Assembly (NCBI GenBank): GCA_964361075.1
Contig: CAYHZL010000069.1
Location: forward strand, 1 to 16,305
Source: CAYHZL01 sp964361075
GTDB taxonomy: Bacteria > Bacteroidota > Ignavibacteria > UBA10030 > UBA8401
Length of the DNA: 16,305 bases
Reading direction: 5' to 3'
Shown here: positions 1 through 7,054 of the stretch, piece after piece
How positions within the stretch are numbered: the first letter of the stretch is position 1
Layout: every line of letters begins with the position of its first letter
The notes under the pieces: model-generated
Database searches by the model: none
What the model was told of the DNA's origin: nothing
Seen by the model: the letters and a program-made list of their open reading frames with translations, nothing else
Translations under genes and position numbers: made by a program

Positions 1-1275
1 GGTGAATATGTCCGAGAGATACATTGTAAGAGGGTCGTCGGTTTTTTCTCCGAATTTAAAAGCTGTCGTCGGAGAAATCGGTGTCAGCAAACAATCAACT
101 TCTTTGAAAGCATTGAAAAAATCATTTTGAATAAGCCGGCGCACTTGCTGTGCTTTCTTGTAATACGCATCGTAGTAACCGGAAGAGAGTACGTACGTTC
201 CCAACATGATGCGGCGTTTCACTTCCGTCCCAAATGCTTCGCTCCGCGACTTGGAGTACATTTCAATTAAATCTTTTGCATCATTTGTTCGGTAACCATA
301 TCGAGCGCCATCATACCGCGCCAAGTTAGAAGACGCTTCTGCCGTTGCTAGAATATAATAAGTTGGAATTGTATACTCGGAATGCGGCAACGATACTTCT
401 TTAATTTCAGCGCCGCCGTGTTTCAGTTTTTCAATTTGCTTTTCAATCGCAGAACGAATTTCTGAATTGAGCGCATCGTTAAAATATTCTTTTGGTAAAC
501 CAATTTTTAATCCTGTAATGTTGCCATTCATCGCCGCAAGATAATTCGGCACGGGAATATTTGCTGAAGTAGAATCGCGTTCATCATGTCCGGCAATTAT
601 CTGCAACACTGCGGCAATATCTTTTGCAGAATTTGCAAAGGGACCAATCTGATCGAACGATGACGCGAACGCTACAAGTCCGTAGCGCGAAACCCGTCCG
701 TACGTCGGCTTCATTCCATAAATTCCGCACAAACCTGCCGGCTGGCGAATTGAACCGCCGGTATCTGAACCAAGTGATGTCGTTGCCATTCCCGCAGCAA
801 CAGCTACACACGAACCGCTGCTTGAGCCGCCCGGCACGCGCGATTCATCCAATGGATGTTTCGTCGCACCAAACGCAGAATTTTCTCCAGACGAACCCAT
901 TGCAAATTCATCCATGTTCGTCTTGCCGATGAAGATTGCATCGGCAGCGCGCAATTTTTCAAGAACTGTCGCGTCGTAAATTGCTTCGTAGTTCTCTAAA
1001 ATTTTTGATCCGCACGTCGTTTTCTTTCCCTTCATGCACAGCACATCTTTGACTGCAACGACCATTCCGGCAAGCGGTCCCGCAATTCCTTTTTTTACTT
1101 TTTCATCAATGTGTTGTGATTGATGCAAAGCGTCTTCTTCGAACACAGAGAGAAATGCGTTAAGATTTTTTTTTGCGGAAATAGCAGAAAGATATTCTTT
1201 CGTTCGATGCGAAACTGTTTCTTCTCCTGAAAGAATTTTTTTGTGATATGATGTAAATGATTCGCGTGTGTTCAC
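1..1275 (-). CDS. gatA: Glutamyl-tRNA(Gln) amidotransferase subunit A, partial (C-terminus beyond the left edge)
   Basis: This is the amidase subunit of the GatCAB complex. It releases ammonia from glutamine so that Glu-tRNA(Gln) can be converted to Gln-tRNA(Gln) in the cytoplasm. Reading the minus strand from GTG at 1273-1275 gives 425 codons open to the window edge; the family is usually about 470-490 aa, so roughly 50 residues are missing. The amidase signature is clear: GGSSSGS followed by GSDTGGSIRQP. The Ser-cisSer-Lys triad can be placed at K76 (in VAVKD), S151 and S175, with the same 75- and 99-residue spacing as in known GatA proteins. The GTG overlaps the stop of the upstream tatB-like gene (GTGA), so the two are probably translationally coupled. 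It is the last visible gene of a minus-strand operon. gatB and gatC are not in the window. Confidence 0.96.
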   Translation of the reverse strand, partial: MNTRESFTSYHKKILSGEETVSHRTKEYLSAISAKKNLNAFLSVFEEDALHQSQHIDEKVKKGIAGPLAGMVVAVKDVLCMKGKKTTCGSKILENYEAIYDATVLEKLRAADAIFIGKTNMDEFAMGSSGENSAFGATKHPLDESRVPGGSSSGSCVAVAAGMATTSLGSDTGGSIRQPAGLCGIYGMKPTYGRVSRYGLVAFASSFDQIGPFANSAKDIAAVLQIIAGHDERDSTSANIPVPNYLAAMNGNITGLKIGLPKEYFNDALNSEIRSAIEKQIEKLKHGGAEIKEVSLPHSEYTIPTYYILATAEASSNLARYDGARYGYRTNDAKDLIEMYSKSRSEAFGTEVKRRIMLGTYVLSSGYYDAYYKKAQQVRRLIQNDFFNAFKEVDCLLTPISPTTAFKFGEKTDDPLTMYLSDIFT

Positions 1276-1538
1276 TCTAAAAATTTTCCCGTAACGCCGT
1301 TGTGGTCGTCTCTTTGTTCCGAAGGTAACATTGTCGGCGCAACTGCGTTGTGTGATGGTGTTGAAACCGGATCAACCGGTTTTATCATTTCACTCTGCAC
1401 TTCATTCATCGCTTTTTTGAATTCCTGCATTCCTCTGCCAATGGCGCGTGATAGTTCAGGAATTTTTTTCGGTCCGAAAAAAACCAATACAACAATCAAA
1501 ATAAGCGAGAGTTCGCTGAAGCCAATATTTTCAAACAC
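1272..1538 (-). CDS. Sec-independent translocase component, TatB-like (TatA/TatB family)
   Basis: This 88-aa protein belongs to the twin-arginine translocation system, which moves folded proteins across the inner membrane. It has one N-terminal membrane helix (residues about 6-21), the FGPKKIPEL hinge, an amphipathic helix (about 25-45) and a polar, low-complexity tail. The N-terminus MFENIGFSEL and the Gly-Pro hinge resemble TatB (E. coli TatB begins MFDIGFSEL), with an acidic residue at position 9. The amphipathic helix (AIGRGMQEFKKAM) looks more like TatA. I call it TatB-like, but a second TatA is possible. The start is GTG at 1536-1538, with GAGG six bases upstream. It lies 23 bp downstream of tatA and its stop overlaps the gatA start. 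No tatC is visible. Confidence 0.88.
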   Translation of the reverse strand: MFENIGFSELSLILIVVLVFFGPKKIPELSRAIGRGMQEFKKAMNEVQSEMIKPVDPVSTPSHNAVAPTMLPSEQRDDHNGVTGKFLE

Positions 1539-1561
1539 TACAAACCTCGTCTACAAAATTA

Positions 1562-1846
1562 TTATTTGCCCGCTTCTTTTTCGCGCAGTTCTTTTTCACG
1601 ACGCAATACTTCAAGTTCGCGCTTAGCAAGTTCTAATTCTTTTTCGGTGTGCGGTTGAGATTGAGTTTGAGATTGAGATTGTGTCGGCTCTTTCTCTACT
1701 TCCTCTTGCACATCTTTCATTCCTTTTTTGAATTCTTTAATACCTTTGCCAAGTCCTTGCGCAAGTTCAGGAATTTTTTTTGCGCCGAAGAAAACAAGAA
1801 TGACAACAACAATTAATAAAATTTCCATTGGTCCTAGGCTGCCCAT
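1562..1846 (-). CDS. tatA: Sec-independent protein translocase TatA
   Basis: TatA forms the pore-like oligomer of the twin-arginine translocation system in the inner membrane. The 94-aa product has the standard layout: a short periplasmic N-terminus (MGSLGPMEI), one membrane helix (about 7-21), the FGAKKIPEL hinge and the amphipathic helix GLGKGIKEFKKGM. A charged tail rich in Glu/Lys, probably helical, follows. Residues near 55-64 are five X-Gln dipeptides (TQSQSQTQSQ), encoded by a hexanucleotide repeat at 1655-1684. The start is ATG at 1844-1846, with GGAG six bases upstream. The gene follows purQ by 16 bp and precedes the tatB-like gene by 23 bp. Confidence 0.93.
   Translation of the reverse strand: MGSLGPMEILLIVVVILVFFGAKKIPELAQGLGKGIKEFKKGMKDVQEEVEKEPTQSQSQTQSQPHTEKELELAKRELEVLRREKELREKEAGK
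1655..1684 (-). repeat. Hexanucleotide tandem repeat inside tatA
   Basis: On the plus strand this is five imperfect TTGAGA units (ttgaga, ttgagt, ttgaga, ttgaga, ttgtgt). It encodes the X-Gln dipeptide run in the TatA tail. Because the unit is two codons long, a change in copy number would lengthen or shorten the linker without a frameshift. Confidence 0.8.
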
Positions 1847-1862
1847 AGTACGCTCCTTTTAT

Positions 1863-2579
1863 TTATGCCACTGCTTTATGCAGAAAGCTTTGTATCATTG
1901 AATCAAATATTTTTTTGCCGTCCGTCGAACCAAGTTCATTATCGCACGCACGTTCCGGATGCGGCATCATTCCCAACACATTTCCTTCTTTATTGATAAT
2001 GCCTGCGATGTTATATTGCGAGCCATTCGGATTCGCTTCGTCGCTTACTTCACCATGTTCCGAACAGTATTGAAATATAATCTGATTATTTTTCTTCAAC
2101 AACTCCAGCGTTGCATCATCTGCAAAATAATTTCCTTCGCCATGTGCAACCGGAATTTTTAACACTTCATTTTTTTTGCATGAAGATGAAAATCGTGTTT
2201 CAGCATTAGCAACTTGAAGATGAACATACTTGCATACAAATTGAAGCGACCGATTATGCAGCATTGCACCGGGCAATAAACCGGCTTCCAATAAAATTTG
2301 AAAACCGTTGCAAATACCAATTACTACTCCGCCGTCATGTGCAAACTTTATTACTTCTTTCATTACGGGAGAAAATTTTGCAATCGCGCCTGTGCGCAAA
2401 TAATCTCCGTACGAAAATCCACCGGGAAGAATAATAACATCAGAATTTTTTAGAGATGTTTCTTTATGCCAAATAAATTCTGTGTCACAGTGCATTACAT
2501 GTTTCGCTACATGATATGCATCGTGGTCGCAGTTCGAACCCGGAAATACAACAACGCCAAATTTTAATTTCGATGACAT
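1863..2579 (-). CDS. purQ: Phosphoribosylformylglycinamidine synthase, glutaminase subunit PurQ
   Basis: PurQ hydrolyses glutamine and passes ammonia to PurL in the fourth step of de novo purine synthesis (FGAR to FGAM). The 238-aa product is a class I glutamine amidotransferase of normal length. It has GGFSYGDYLRTGAIA (about 53-67, typical of PurQ), the nucleophile elbow GICNGFQ with C90, and the PHPERACD motif giving H207 and E209. The start is ATG at 2577-2579. It begins 4 bp after the purS stop, so the two are probably coupled. purL is not in the window; with a separate PurQ and PurS, a small-type PurL is expected elsewhere in the genome. Confidence 0.97.
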   Translation of the reverse strand: MSSKLKFGVVVFPGSNCDHDAYHVAKHVMHCDTEFIWHKETSLKNSDVIILPGGFSYGDYLRTGAIAKFSPVMKEVIKFAHDGGVVIGICNGFQILLEAGLLPGAMLHNRSLQFVCKYVHLQVANAETRFSSSCKKNEVLKIPVAHGEGNYFADDATLELLKKNNQIIFQYCSEHGEVSDEANPNGSQYNIAGIINKEGNVLGMMPHPERACDNELGSTDGKKIFDSMIQSFLHKAVA

Positions 2580-2583
2580 CGTG

Positions 2584-2832
2584 TTATACCTGTTGCACGA
2601 TAAACGAATAATCTTCCATCACAGTATTGGCGAGCAATTTTTTACAAGCTTCTTCTGTAATACGTTTCGCTTCTTCTTCTGTCGCAACATCTACCATCAG
2701 TTGAATTGATTTCCCGACACGAACATGTTGCACTGCGGTCATACCCATCGAATGGATTCCATGTTCAACAGCTTTGCCTTGCACATCTAAAATTGACGGG
2801 CGTAATTTTACTGTAATGGTGGATTGGTACAT
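2584..2832 (-). CDS. purS: Phosphoribosylformylglycinamidine synthase subunit PurS
   Basis: PurS is the small bridging subunit that holds PurQ and small PurL together in the three-part FGAM synthase. The 82-aa product has the family pattern: an N-terminal strand (VKLRPSILDVQGKAV), the middle segment GIHSMGMTAVQHVRVGKSIQLMVD, and a helix rich in Glu/Ala (TEEEAKRITEEACKKLLAN). The start is ATG at 2830-2832, with AAGGA just upstream. That Shine-Dalgarno sequence overlaps the stop of pssA, 8 bp away. It is the natural partner of purQ, which follows after 4 bp. Confidence 0.95.
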   Translation of the reverse strand: MYQSTITVKLRPSILDVQGKAVEHGIHSMGMTAVQHVRVGKSIQLMVDVATEEEAKRITEEACKKLLANTVMEDYSFIVQQV

Positions 2833-2840
2833 TGTCTTCC

Positions 2841-3611
2841 TTATAAATCGTAACTGGTAACTTCGTCGGCATCGGGTGCTTCAGTTTTCAATTCCTCATG
2901 CCCTAACATTTTTCGTACGCTCACAACCACCGAACGTAGAATGCCAAATACAATAAATGCTGCAAATAAATAAAAAATTGTTTCGCCTTTTGTAAAGAGA
3001 ACGAGAAGCGCAGCGCACAACAATGAAATAACACGAATCGGATGTTTCTTAATTTCTTTTTTTGAAAATTTTGGCAGCGTGTCGTATTTAATTTTACTGA
3101 CCATCAACAGCGAGAGTACTATCACCAACGGAATCAGAAATTGTGCCGCGAGACCTTCCAAATGAAAATCGCTGTTGCGGAATGTCAAATAGTACGTAAC
3201 AACTGCAATCGCACTCGCTGGAATCGGAAGTCCGGTAAAATAATTTTTATCGTACCCGACAAGTTGCACATTAAAGCGTGCAAGGCGAATGCCGCCCATA
3301 ATTAAAAGCAACGAACTAATTATTAATCCGACACCTTCCATTTGAAACAATTGCAGTTTGTACACCAACAATGCCGGAGCTGCACCGAACGAAACAACAT
3401 CTGAAAGTGAATCAATCTCTACACCAAAATCGCTGCTCGATTTTGTGAGTCGTGCCATCACTCCATCAAGCACATCAAAAATTCCGGCAAGAACAATAAA
3501 CCAACCGGCTTGATCAAATTTTCCTTCACTCGTTTGCACAATGGAAAGAAAACCGCAAAACATATTCAACACAGTAAAAAGCGTAGGAACAACAGCTCGT
3601 GTAATTCTCAT
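2841..3611 (-). CDS. pssA: CDP-diacylglycerol–serine O-phosphatidyltransferase
   Basis: This membrane enzyme makes phosphatidylserine from CDP-diacylglycerol and serine. It belongs to the CDP-alcohol phosphatidyltransferase family. The full motif D-G-x2-A-R-x8-G-x3-D-x3-D is present (starting DGVMARL, about residues 49-71), preceded by the helix with NMFCGFLSI. Several hydrophobic helices follow, and the tail is charged and acidic (about 235-256), ending EVTSYDL. I chose ATG at 3609-3611 because AAGAG lies five bases upstream. An in-frame GTG at 3615-3617 would add two residues but sits directly on that Shine-Dalgarno sequence. It lies downstream of psd, whose product uses phosphatidylserine as substrate, so consecutive steps of phosphatidylethanolamine synthesis are co-transcribed. 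Confidence 0.95.
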   Translation of the reverse strand: MRITRAVVPTLFTVLNMFCGFLSIVQTSEGKFDQAGWFIVLAGIFDVLDGVMARLTKSSSDFGVEIDSLSDVVSFGAAPALLVYKLQLFQMEGVGLIISSLLLIMGGIRLARFNVQLVGYDKNYFTGLPIPASAIAVVTYYLTFRNSDFHLEGLAAQFLIPLVIVLSLLMVSKIKYDTLPKFSKKEIKKHPIRVISLLCAALLVLFTKGETIFYLFAAFIVFGILRSVVVSVRKMLGHEELKTEAPDADEVTSYDL

Positions 3612-3634
3612 TCGCACTCTTGGTTTACTTTCAG

Positions 3635-4285
3635 TTAGTGTACCACTGCAAGCACGGTTTCACCTGCAACCGTTTTTTGATTCATCTGCACTTTTATTTC
3701 GGCATTCTTCGGAATAAAAATATCTACACGCGAACCAAATTTTATCATACCAAAACGTTCGCCAGCTTTTACAGAATCTCCGACTGTAATCTGAGCAACA
3801 ATTCGTCGTGCAATAAATCCGGCAATTTGTTTGAAAAAAACTTTGAACTTTCCGTTTTCCACACCGATATGTGTTTGCTCATTTTTAAGAGAAGCTTTAT
3901 CTTCAAACGCAGCAAAAAATTCTCCCTTCACATATTCAAAATACCCAATCGTACCGGAAATCGGATTGCGATTCACGTGGACGTTGAGCGGCGACATAAA
4001 AATACTGATTTGAACAGCAGCGCTTTTCATATAAGAATTTTCAACTGTCTCTTTGATAATAATGACTGTGCCGTCAGCGGGAGAAATAATGAGATTGTCG
4101 CCGGCAGGTGTTATCCGTTCGGGATCTCTAAAAAAATTCAGCGTGAATAGAAAAAATGCAACTGCGAAAATGATGAGAGCATACTTCAGTAAAGCGAAGT
4201 CGAGAAAAAAGTAAGAGCCTATAATAATTGCAACACAAATTCCACTAATTGTAAAAAAAACATCATACCCGTATTCAGTAATCAC
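3635..4285 (-). CDS. psd: Phosphatidylserine decarboxylase proenzyme (short form)
   Basis: This enzyme decarboxylates phosphatidylserine to phosphatidylethanolamine at the inner membrane. At 216 aa it is the short PSD form. It has two N-terminal membrane helices (about 10-30 and 33-51), then FFRDPER, SPADGTV (about 68-74) and FMSPLNVHVNR with H103. The self-cleavage site is in IKFGSRVDIF: cleavage before S185 would create the pyruvoyl group on the small C-terminal chain, and FGS replaces the LGST of the long form. The start is GTG at 4283-4285, with GGAG eight bases upstream. As the first gene of the minus-strand run, its upstream spacer probably holds the operon promoter. Confidence 0.94.
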   Translation of the reverse strand: MITEYGYDVFFTISGICVAIIIGSYFFLDFALLKYALIIFAVAFFLFTLNFFRDPERITPAGDNLIISPADGTVIIIKETVENSYMKSAAVQISIFMSPLNVHVNRNPISGTIGYFEYVKGEFFAAFEDKASLKNEQTHIGVENGKFKVFFKQIAGFIARRIVAQITVGDSVKAGERFGMIKFGSRVDIFIPKNAEIKVQMNQKTVAGETVLAVVH

Positions 4286-4322
4286 TCACATCACTCCAAA
4301 AAAAACCGACTACATTATGAAC

Positions 4323-4338
4323 AAGAATTTAAATTCTT
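4323..4338. promoter_or_regulatory. 16-bp palindrome upstream of psd (possible operator)
   Basis: aagaatttaaattctt is a perfect palindrome 38 bp upstream of the psd start. A related half (aaatttcttg, 4343-4352) follows at once. Its position suits an operator for the psd operon, but an AT-rich palindrome may arise by chance. Confidence 0.25.
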
Positions 4339-4527
4339 CTTAAAATTTCTTGAGAAAGATAGTTGAAAAATGAGGCAAAGTCAATATTGCATTTTTGGCA
4401 TAGTTTCGTTACTTTGTAACAGGTTAATGAAATAATCAAACGAAATGGTGAACATCAAAACGAACATATCTACGAGAATTACAAAACGCAATTGTAAGTT
4501 TTTATTACAACAAAATTGGTAAAAAAT

Positions 4528-4559
4528 GTCCCGCGAAATTTCAACGGGACTTTTTTTTT
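4528..4559 (+). terminator. Rho-independent terminator-like hairpin just upstream of the NIF3 gene
   Basis: Stem gtcccg (4528-4533) pairs with cgggac (4545-4550) around an 11-base loop and is followed by nine T residues (4551-4559). Six A residues precede the stem, so it could also work on the minus strand. It ends 14 bp before the GTG of the next plus-strand gene. No plus-strand gene is visible upstream, which fits either an attenuator or the end of a small RNA. Confidence 0.6.
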
Positions 4560-4573
4560 GAATACAGGTATTT

Positions 4574-5680
4574 GTGAAATTTAATGAGTTACAAAAAAAA
4601 TTAGAGCAACTCGTTCCGCCGGCACTCGCATGGAAAAAAGATAATGTGGGTGTGCAAATTGGAAAAAAAAATCTTGAAATAAAAAATATTCTCGTTGCGC
4701 TTGATGTTACGATGGAAGTTGTTCGCGAGGCGATTGCAAAAAAAGCAAATGTTATTATCACACATCACCCGCTCTTGTTTCAACCACTGCGCACACTTAC
4801 TTCCTCAACGCGTGCTGGTGAAATTGCGTTGCTCATTGCTGAACATAATATCACGTTATATGCTGCGCACACAAATTTGGATAGCGTGAAATGGGGTGTA
4901 AATTTTGTTCTTGCTGAAAAACTTGGCTTGCGTACTATTGAAATTCTTTCGCCAATGCAAGAAAGCCTGACAAAAATTGTTGTGTTTGTTCCGCAGACAC
5001 ATCTTGAAAGTGTTGCACAAGCAATGCACGCGGCGGGCGGCGGAACATTTACAAAATATGAAGAATGTAGTTTTCGCACCGATGGCATCGGCACTTTTAA
5101 AGGAATAAATAACGCTTCCCCTTTCCTCGGCAAAGTTGGACAGCGTGAAAAGGTGAATGAAACAAAATTAGAAATGTTAGCGGAAACATGGAAAATTCCG
5201 TCAGTGCTTTCCGCAATGCGGCGAGCACATCCCTACGAAGAAATTGCTTATGATGTATATCCGCTGAGCAACGAAAATACAGAATATGGATTAGGCGCTT
5301 TCGGCACATTACCACATGCTGTAAGCGCGAAGAATTTTCTCACAATGATTAAAAAAAAATTGCACGTTCCTGCATTACGATACAGCGGGAAGACAAAAAA
5401 AAATATCACACGTGTAGCGGTGTGTGGCGGCGCAGGATACGACTTGCTTGGAGATGCACTGCAACACAATGCTGATGCTTTTGTTACTGCCGATGTAAAG
5501 TATCATGATTTTCAAAATGCTGAACGCGATATACTGTTAATAGATGCCGGACATTTTGAAACTGAGCATCATGTCCTTCCGGTGCTGGCAAAAAAAATCA
5601 GCGACATCGTTCATGCAGAAAAAAATGTATCAAAAGTTTTTATCACGCAAAAGAATACTAACCCCGTACATTATTTTTAG
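4574..5680 (+). CDS. NIF3-family (YbgI/YqfO-like) dinuclear metal-binding protein
   Basis: NIF3-family proteins bind two metal ions and form hexameric rings. The cellular role is unsettled, and the common label 'GTP cyclohydrolase 1 type 2 homolog' is a family name, not proof of activity. The metal ligands are visible: ITHHPLLF (H64, H65), AAHTNLD (H99, D103) and GHFETEH near the C-terminus (H327, E331). At 368 aa it is the long form, with an extra domain (about 130-235, including AMHAAGGGTFTKYEECSFRTDGIGTFKG) between the two NIF3 halves, as in B. subtilis YqfO. The start is GTG at 4574 with only weak upstream complementarity (cagg). Its stop overlaps the Shine-Dalgarno sequence of the next gene. 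Confidence 0.93.
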   Translation: MKFNELQKKLEQLVPPALAWKKDNVGVQIGKKNLEIKNILVALDVTMEVVREAIAKKANVIITHHPLLFQPLRTLTSSTRAGEIALLIAEHNITLYAAHTNLDSVKWGVNFVLAEKLGLRTIEILSPMQESLTKIVVFVPQTHLESVAQAMHAAGGGTFTKYEECSFRTDGIGTFKGINNASPFLGKVGQREKVNETKLEMLAETWKIPSVLSAMRRAHPYEEIAYDVYPLSNENTEYGLGAFGTLPHAVSAKNFLTMIKKKLHVPALRYSGKTKKNITRVAVCGGAGYDLLGDALQHNADAFVTADVKYHDFQNAERDILLIDAGHFETEHHVLPVLAKKISDIVHAEKNVSKVFITQKNTNPVHYF

Positions 5681-5689
5681 GAGAAACTC

Positions 5690-6421
5690 TTGGAAGAAAC
5701 ACTTCGCTTATTTTATTCGCTTCAAAAAATAGACAGTAATCTTGATGATGTAGAAAGAATGAAAGGTGACTTGCCGGCAATTGTGGCACAGCTTCAAAAC
5801 AAAGTTGAATCTTTACAAACGTCAATTAATGAAAGACAAAATTTTATCAACGCATCCGTTGCTGCACGCAATAAAGCTGATAACGATATTGTTGACTTCA
5901 AACAGAAGTTAGAGAGATACAAAACACAGCAGTACCAAGTTCGCAACAACAAAGAGTATGATGCCATTACGAAAGAAATTGATTTCGCAACTGAGTCCAT
6001 CAAAAACTTGGAAACACAGTTTACAACGTTTGAAACAAAAATGACCGGCGCAAAAAATGAAGTTGCTGAATTAACAAAACAATTAGAAGAAGCGACTGCC
6101 GAGTTAGAGGAAAAGAAAACCGAACTTGTTGAAGTTTCGAAAGAAACGGAAGACGAAGAATTACAATACCAACATGAACGGGAAAAAATTATTGCACGAT
6201 TAAAAGCAGACCAGCTTGCACGCTATGAACTTATTCGTAAAGGACGTGGCGGTGTTGCCGTTGCCAGTGTGAGAAGAAATTCCTGCAGTGGCTGCAATAA
6301 TAGAATTCCTCCGCAGCACATTTTTGAAATTAGAAAAAGCAAATCATTCTATCTGTGTCAACATTGCGGTAGAATTATTGTTTCCGAAGAATTGGCACAC
6401 AGCGTACAGAAAGCGCAATGA
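5690..6421 (+). CDS. Coiled-coil protein with C4 zinc ribbon
   Basis: The first 190 or so residues of this 243-aa protein are a long charged coiled coil rich in Glu/Lys/Gln, probably a helical hairpin. It ends in a zinc ribbon with four cysteines: CSGC (C199, C202) and CQHC (C223, C226). This matches a widespread family of uncharacterised C4 zinc-ribbon proteins often found next to NIF3-family genes. A nucleic-acid role is plausible from the ribbon and neighbours but is not shown. The start is TTG at 5690, with TAGGAGA (5678-5684) overlapping the NIF3 stop. The gene ends by overlapping the next one (ATGA at 6418-6421). Confidence 0.9.
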   Translation: MEETLRLFYSLQKIDSNLDDVERMKGDLPAIVAQLQNKVESLQTSINERQNFINASVAARNKADNDIVDFKQKLERYKTQQYQVRNNKEYDAITKEIDFATESIKNLETQFTTFETKMTGAKNEVAELTKQLEEATAELEEKKTELVEVSKETEDEELQYQHEREKIIARLKADQLARYELIRKGRGGVAVASVRRNSCSGCNNRIPPQHIFEIRKSKSFYLCQHCGRIIVSEELAHSVQKAQ

Positions 6422-6819
6422 CTCTTCACGCATTTACCGATGGCGCATCGCGCGGAAATCCCGGCGATGCAGGAATAGGTGTCGTCATTAAAACTGATGA
6501 GGGCACAGTTATTGTACAAGAGCGAAAATATCTCGGCAAAGCGACAAACAATGTTGCCGAATACACCGCGCTCATTGTGTGTCTCGAAAAAATTCAATCG
6601 CTGCAATGCTCGCAGCTTATTATTCATTCTGATAGCGAGTTGATGGTGAAGCAAATGAACGGTGAATACAAAGTGAAGGATGTGAATCTCAAATTGTATT
6701 TCATGAAAGCCAAAGACATGCTTCGTTCTGCTTCCTATTCATGTATAATTCGACACATTCCTCGCTCGCTAAATAAAGAAGCCGATATCTTGGCAAACGA
6801 AGGAATAGATTTTCGTTGA
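6418..6819 (+). CDS. RNase HI family protein
   Basis: RNase HI-type enzymes cut the RNA strand of RNA:DNA hybrids. The 133-aa product has the complete acidic site: D8 (FTDGASRGNPG), E48 (NNVAEYTAL), D72 (IHSDSEL) and D123 (NKEADILAN), with a helper His at 113. It is compact and lacks the basic protrusion of E. coli RNase HI, so it resembles the YpdQ/archaeal-like single-domain type. I do not give it the symbol rnhA because a second, housekeeping RNase H may exist. Its ATG overlaps the zinc-ribbon gene stop by 4 bp, so translation is probably coupled. rnpB lies about 235 bp downstream. From general knowledge, NIF3, zinc-ribbon, RNase H and rnpB clusters recur in other bacteria. Confidence 0.93.
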   Translation: MTLHAFTDGASRGNPGDAGIGVVIKTDEGTVIVQERKYLGKATNNVAEYTALIVCLEKIQSLQCSQLIIHSDSELMVKQMNGEYKVKDVNLKLYFMKAKDMLRSASYSCIIRHIPRSLNKEADILANEGIDFR

Positions 6820-6826
6820 AACACAA

Positions 6827-6842
6827 TCCGTCAGCTGACGGA
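6827..6842. repeat. 16-bp perfect palindrome after the RNase H gene
   Basis: tccgtcagctgacgga reads the same on both strands. It is flanked by gttgaa (6815-6820) and ttcaac (6846-6851), which can extend the stem. It could slow or end transcription after the RNase H gene, but no T-run follows. Confidence 0.6.
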
Positions 6843-6855
6843 CGGTTCAACAAAG

Positions 6856-6985
6856 GTAACTACTCAGCGTGGTTAGATAACGGCAGAACCCTTGAAGGGT
6901 TTTACAATTTGATAATTTGTTCGGTTTTAATCTCTGAAAAGGTCTATAAAAAAACCCTTCAAGGGTTGCCACGCTGAGTAATTAC
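6856..6985. mobile_element. MITE-like element with GTAACTACTCAGC ends (copy 1)
   Basis: The 130-bp element is bounded by a 17-bp terminal inverted repeat, gtaactactcagcgtgg (6856-6872) and ccacgctgagtaattac (6969-6985), with one mismatch. Its ends match those of three other elements in the window. It carries no gene. The flanking 8-mers (caacaaag and aaaaaagt) do not match, so the target duplication has decayed or never existed. An AACCCTTGAAGGGTT palindrome pair fills the interior (6887-6967). Confidence 0.75.
6887..6967. repeat. REPIN-like pair of AACCCTTGAAGGGTT palindromes
   Basis: Two near-palindromes, aacccttgaagggttt (6887-6902) and aaacccttcaagggtt (6952-6967), face each other at the ends of an 81-bp unit nested inside the GTAACTACTCAGC element. 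A unit of nearly equal size and similar ends occurs at 7613-7694. Paired short palindromes in opposite orientation are the layout of REPINs, which RAYT transposases mobilise; no such gene is in the window. Confidence 0.65.
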
Positions 6986-7054
6986 AAAAAAGTTTTTAAT
7001 TCATACATCTACATTCACATTCTGACGCGTGAAACGAACTATCAATTACGTAGT

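Larger units (their letters stand above)
4286..4573. other. Divergent spacer between psd and the NIF3-family gene
   Basis: This 288-bp AT-rich spacer separates the minus-strand psd operon from the plus-strand NIF3 operon, so it should contain promoters for both. I could not fix -35/-10 elements. It holds a perfect 16-bp palindrome, aagaatttaaattctt (4323-4338), in the psd leader, and a terminator-like hairpin at 4528-4559. No convincing protein gene is present. Confidence 0.6.

Noticed and set aside
584..932. ORFs on both strands inside gatA
   Set aside because: They are other-frame shadows of the well-supported gatA reading frame.
4381..4761. 126-codon minus-strand ORF at the psd/NIF3 spacer
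   Set aside because: It overlaps the NIF3 gene in antisense, crosses the terminator hairpin and has a composition typical of shadow frames.
6848..6993. Target duplication around the 130-bp element after the RNase H gene
   Set aside because: The adjacent 8-mers differ. A shifted A-rich match (aacaaag against aaaaaag) is too weak to claim.
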